From CF-162 sp963667205 (GTDB lineage: Bacteria; Chloroflexota; Dehalococcoidia; SM23-28-2; RBG-16-64-32): a stretch of DNA of 64,000 nt. Made by a program: the position numbers and the translations under genes. Location: positions 62,001 through 126,000 of the forward strand of contig OY762959.1 of the NCBI GenBank assembly GCA_963667205.1, given 5' to 3'. The notes beneath the pieces were generated by a model. That model saw only the letters and a program-made list of their open reading frames with translations. It was not told the DNA's origin and did not search any database. Shown piece by piece: positions 63,756 to 64,000 of this stretch; within the stretch, counting starts at the first letter, position 1, and each line of letters starts with the position of its first letter.

Positions 63756-64000
63756 CTAGACGGCTTCCCAGTAGCGCTTGCCTTCGCCCTGCAGCACGCG
63801 GCCCAGCGTGAGGCCCGGAAAGTGCGCCGCTGTCATCAACGCCCCATCGGACTCGATCTCCCGCAGCGCGGCCTGCTGCGACCGCCGCGCCAGCGCTCCG
63901 TCCATGTCGCCGATGCCGGACCACTCGGTCTCCTCCAACTGTACGGGGCACGATATCGCGTCTCCCAGGATGAACGCGCGCTGCCCCTGCGAGGAGAGGA
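63756..64000 (-). CDS. MBL-fold metallo-hydrolase, C-terminal part (cut by window edge)
   Basis: About 81 residues visible before a TAG at 63756: RAFILGDAISCPVQLEE, then the SQQAALREI helix, TAAHFPGLTLGRVL and GEGKRYWEAV, all typical of the final strands of metallo-beta-lactamase-fold enzymes. The N-terminus and metal-binding HxHxDH lie beyond 64000. It runs toward addB on the same strand with an 87-bp gap. Confidence 0.6.
   Translation of the reverse strand, partial: LSSQGQRAFILGDAISCPVQLEETEWSGIGDMDGALARRSQQAALREIESDGALMTAAHFPGLTLGRVLQGEGKRYWEAV

Overview
The window is a high-GC bacterial chromosome segment, almost certainly a metagenome-type assembly. I read it as Chloroflexota (Dehalococcoidia-like), but only tentatively. 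The grounds are the mix of PAC2-family and LLM-flavin proteins, secreted proteins with dockerin-type repeats, an ATP-type PEP carboxykinase, an AddAB pair, and many genes with a -10-like TANNNT box 6-10 nt before the start codon and no Shine-Dalgarno, which suggests widespread leaderless mRNAs. No rRNA is present to settle the lineage.

Layout. 0.1-2.6 kb: rsmA-ispE-PHP phosphoesterase operon. 2.6-3.5 kb: a lower-GC GIY-YIG gene cut by an in-frame TAG. 3.5-8.2 kb: DnaQ-DinG fusion helicase, GNAT, M20 peptidase. 8.2-9.7 kb (minus): CCA-adding enzyme and a zinc-ribbon protein. 9.7-15.7 kb: rnc-smc-receiver-like-ftsY, driven by a near-consensus promoter with a hairpin in the leader. 15.8-16.7 kb (minus): small proteins and a cupin. 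16.8-21.8 kb: citrate synthase, a DUF2207 membrane protein, and a DCC/unknown/HTTM trio. 22-28 kb: secreted dockerin proteins, an LLM oxidoreductase and a dockerin/S11-peptidase gene interrupted by TAG. 27.9-33.2 kb (minus): PAC2 protein, a frameshifted P450, pckA and an MBL hydrolase. 33.3-43.3 kb: lipoprotein, flippase-like protein, prfA-prmC, DinB-like, hisS, rel, a frameshifted APH-like kinase, and a GGDEF cyclase. 43.4-47.7 kb: tRNA-CAU, small genes, NUDIX, a TPR-like membrane protein, a methyltransferase, and an 84-bp tandem repeat carrying the 3' end of the neighbouring tRNA-Gly.

47.8-55.1 kb is a degenerate mini-prophage or satellite next to tRNA-Leu(CAA). It has an integrase with a frameshift, an excisionase-like HTH, a twice-frameshifted zinc-ribbon/P-loop replication protein, tightly packed small ORFs, a terminase small subunit, and a chimera in which the front of the large terminase runs in frame into the back of the portal protein. 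No capsid or tail genes remain. 55.2-64 kb (minus): alpha/beta hydrolase, EEP-family protein, secreted protein, AddB-AddA, and the end of an MBL-fold gene cut by the window edge.

The most notable theme is how many reading frames are interrupted by exactly one base or one TAG codon. There are two in-frame TAGs and six single-base frameshifts, most of them in 2-3-base homopolymer runs. RF1 (prfA) is encoded here and TAG ends many intact genes, so genome-wide TAG reassignment is unlikely. The choice is between real decay, context-specific readthrough and residual sequencing error, and read mapping would settle it.
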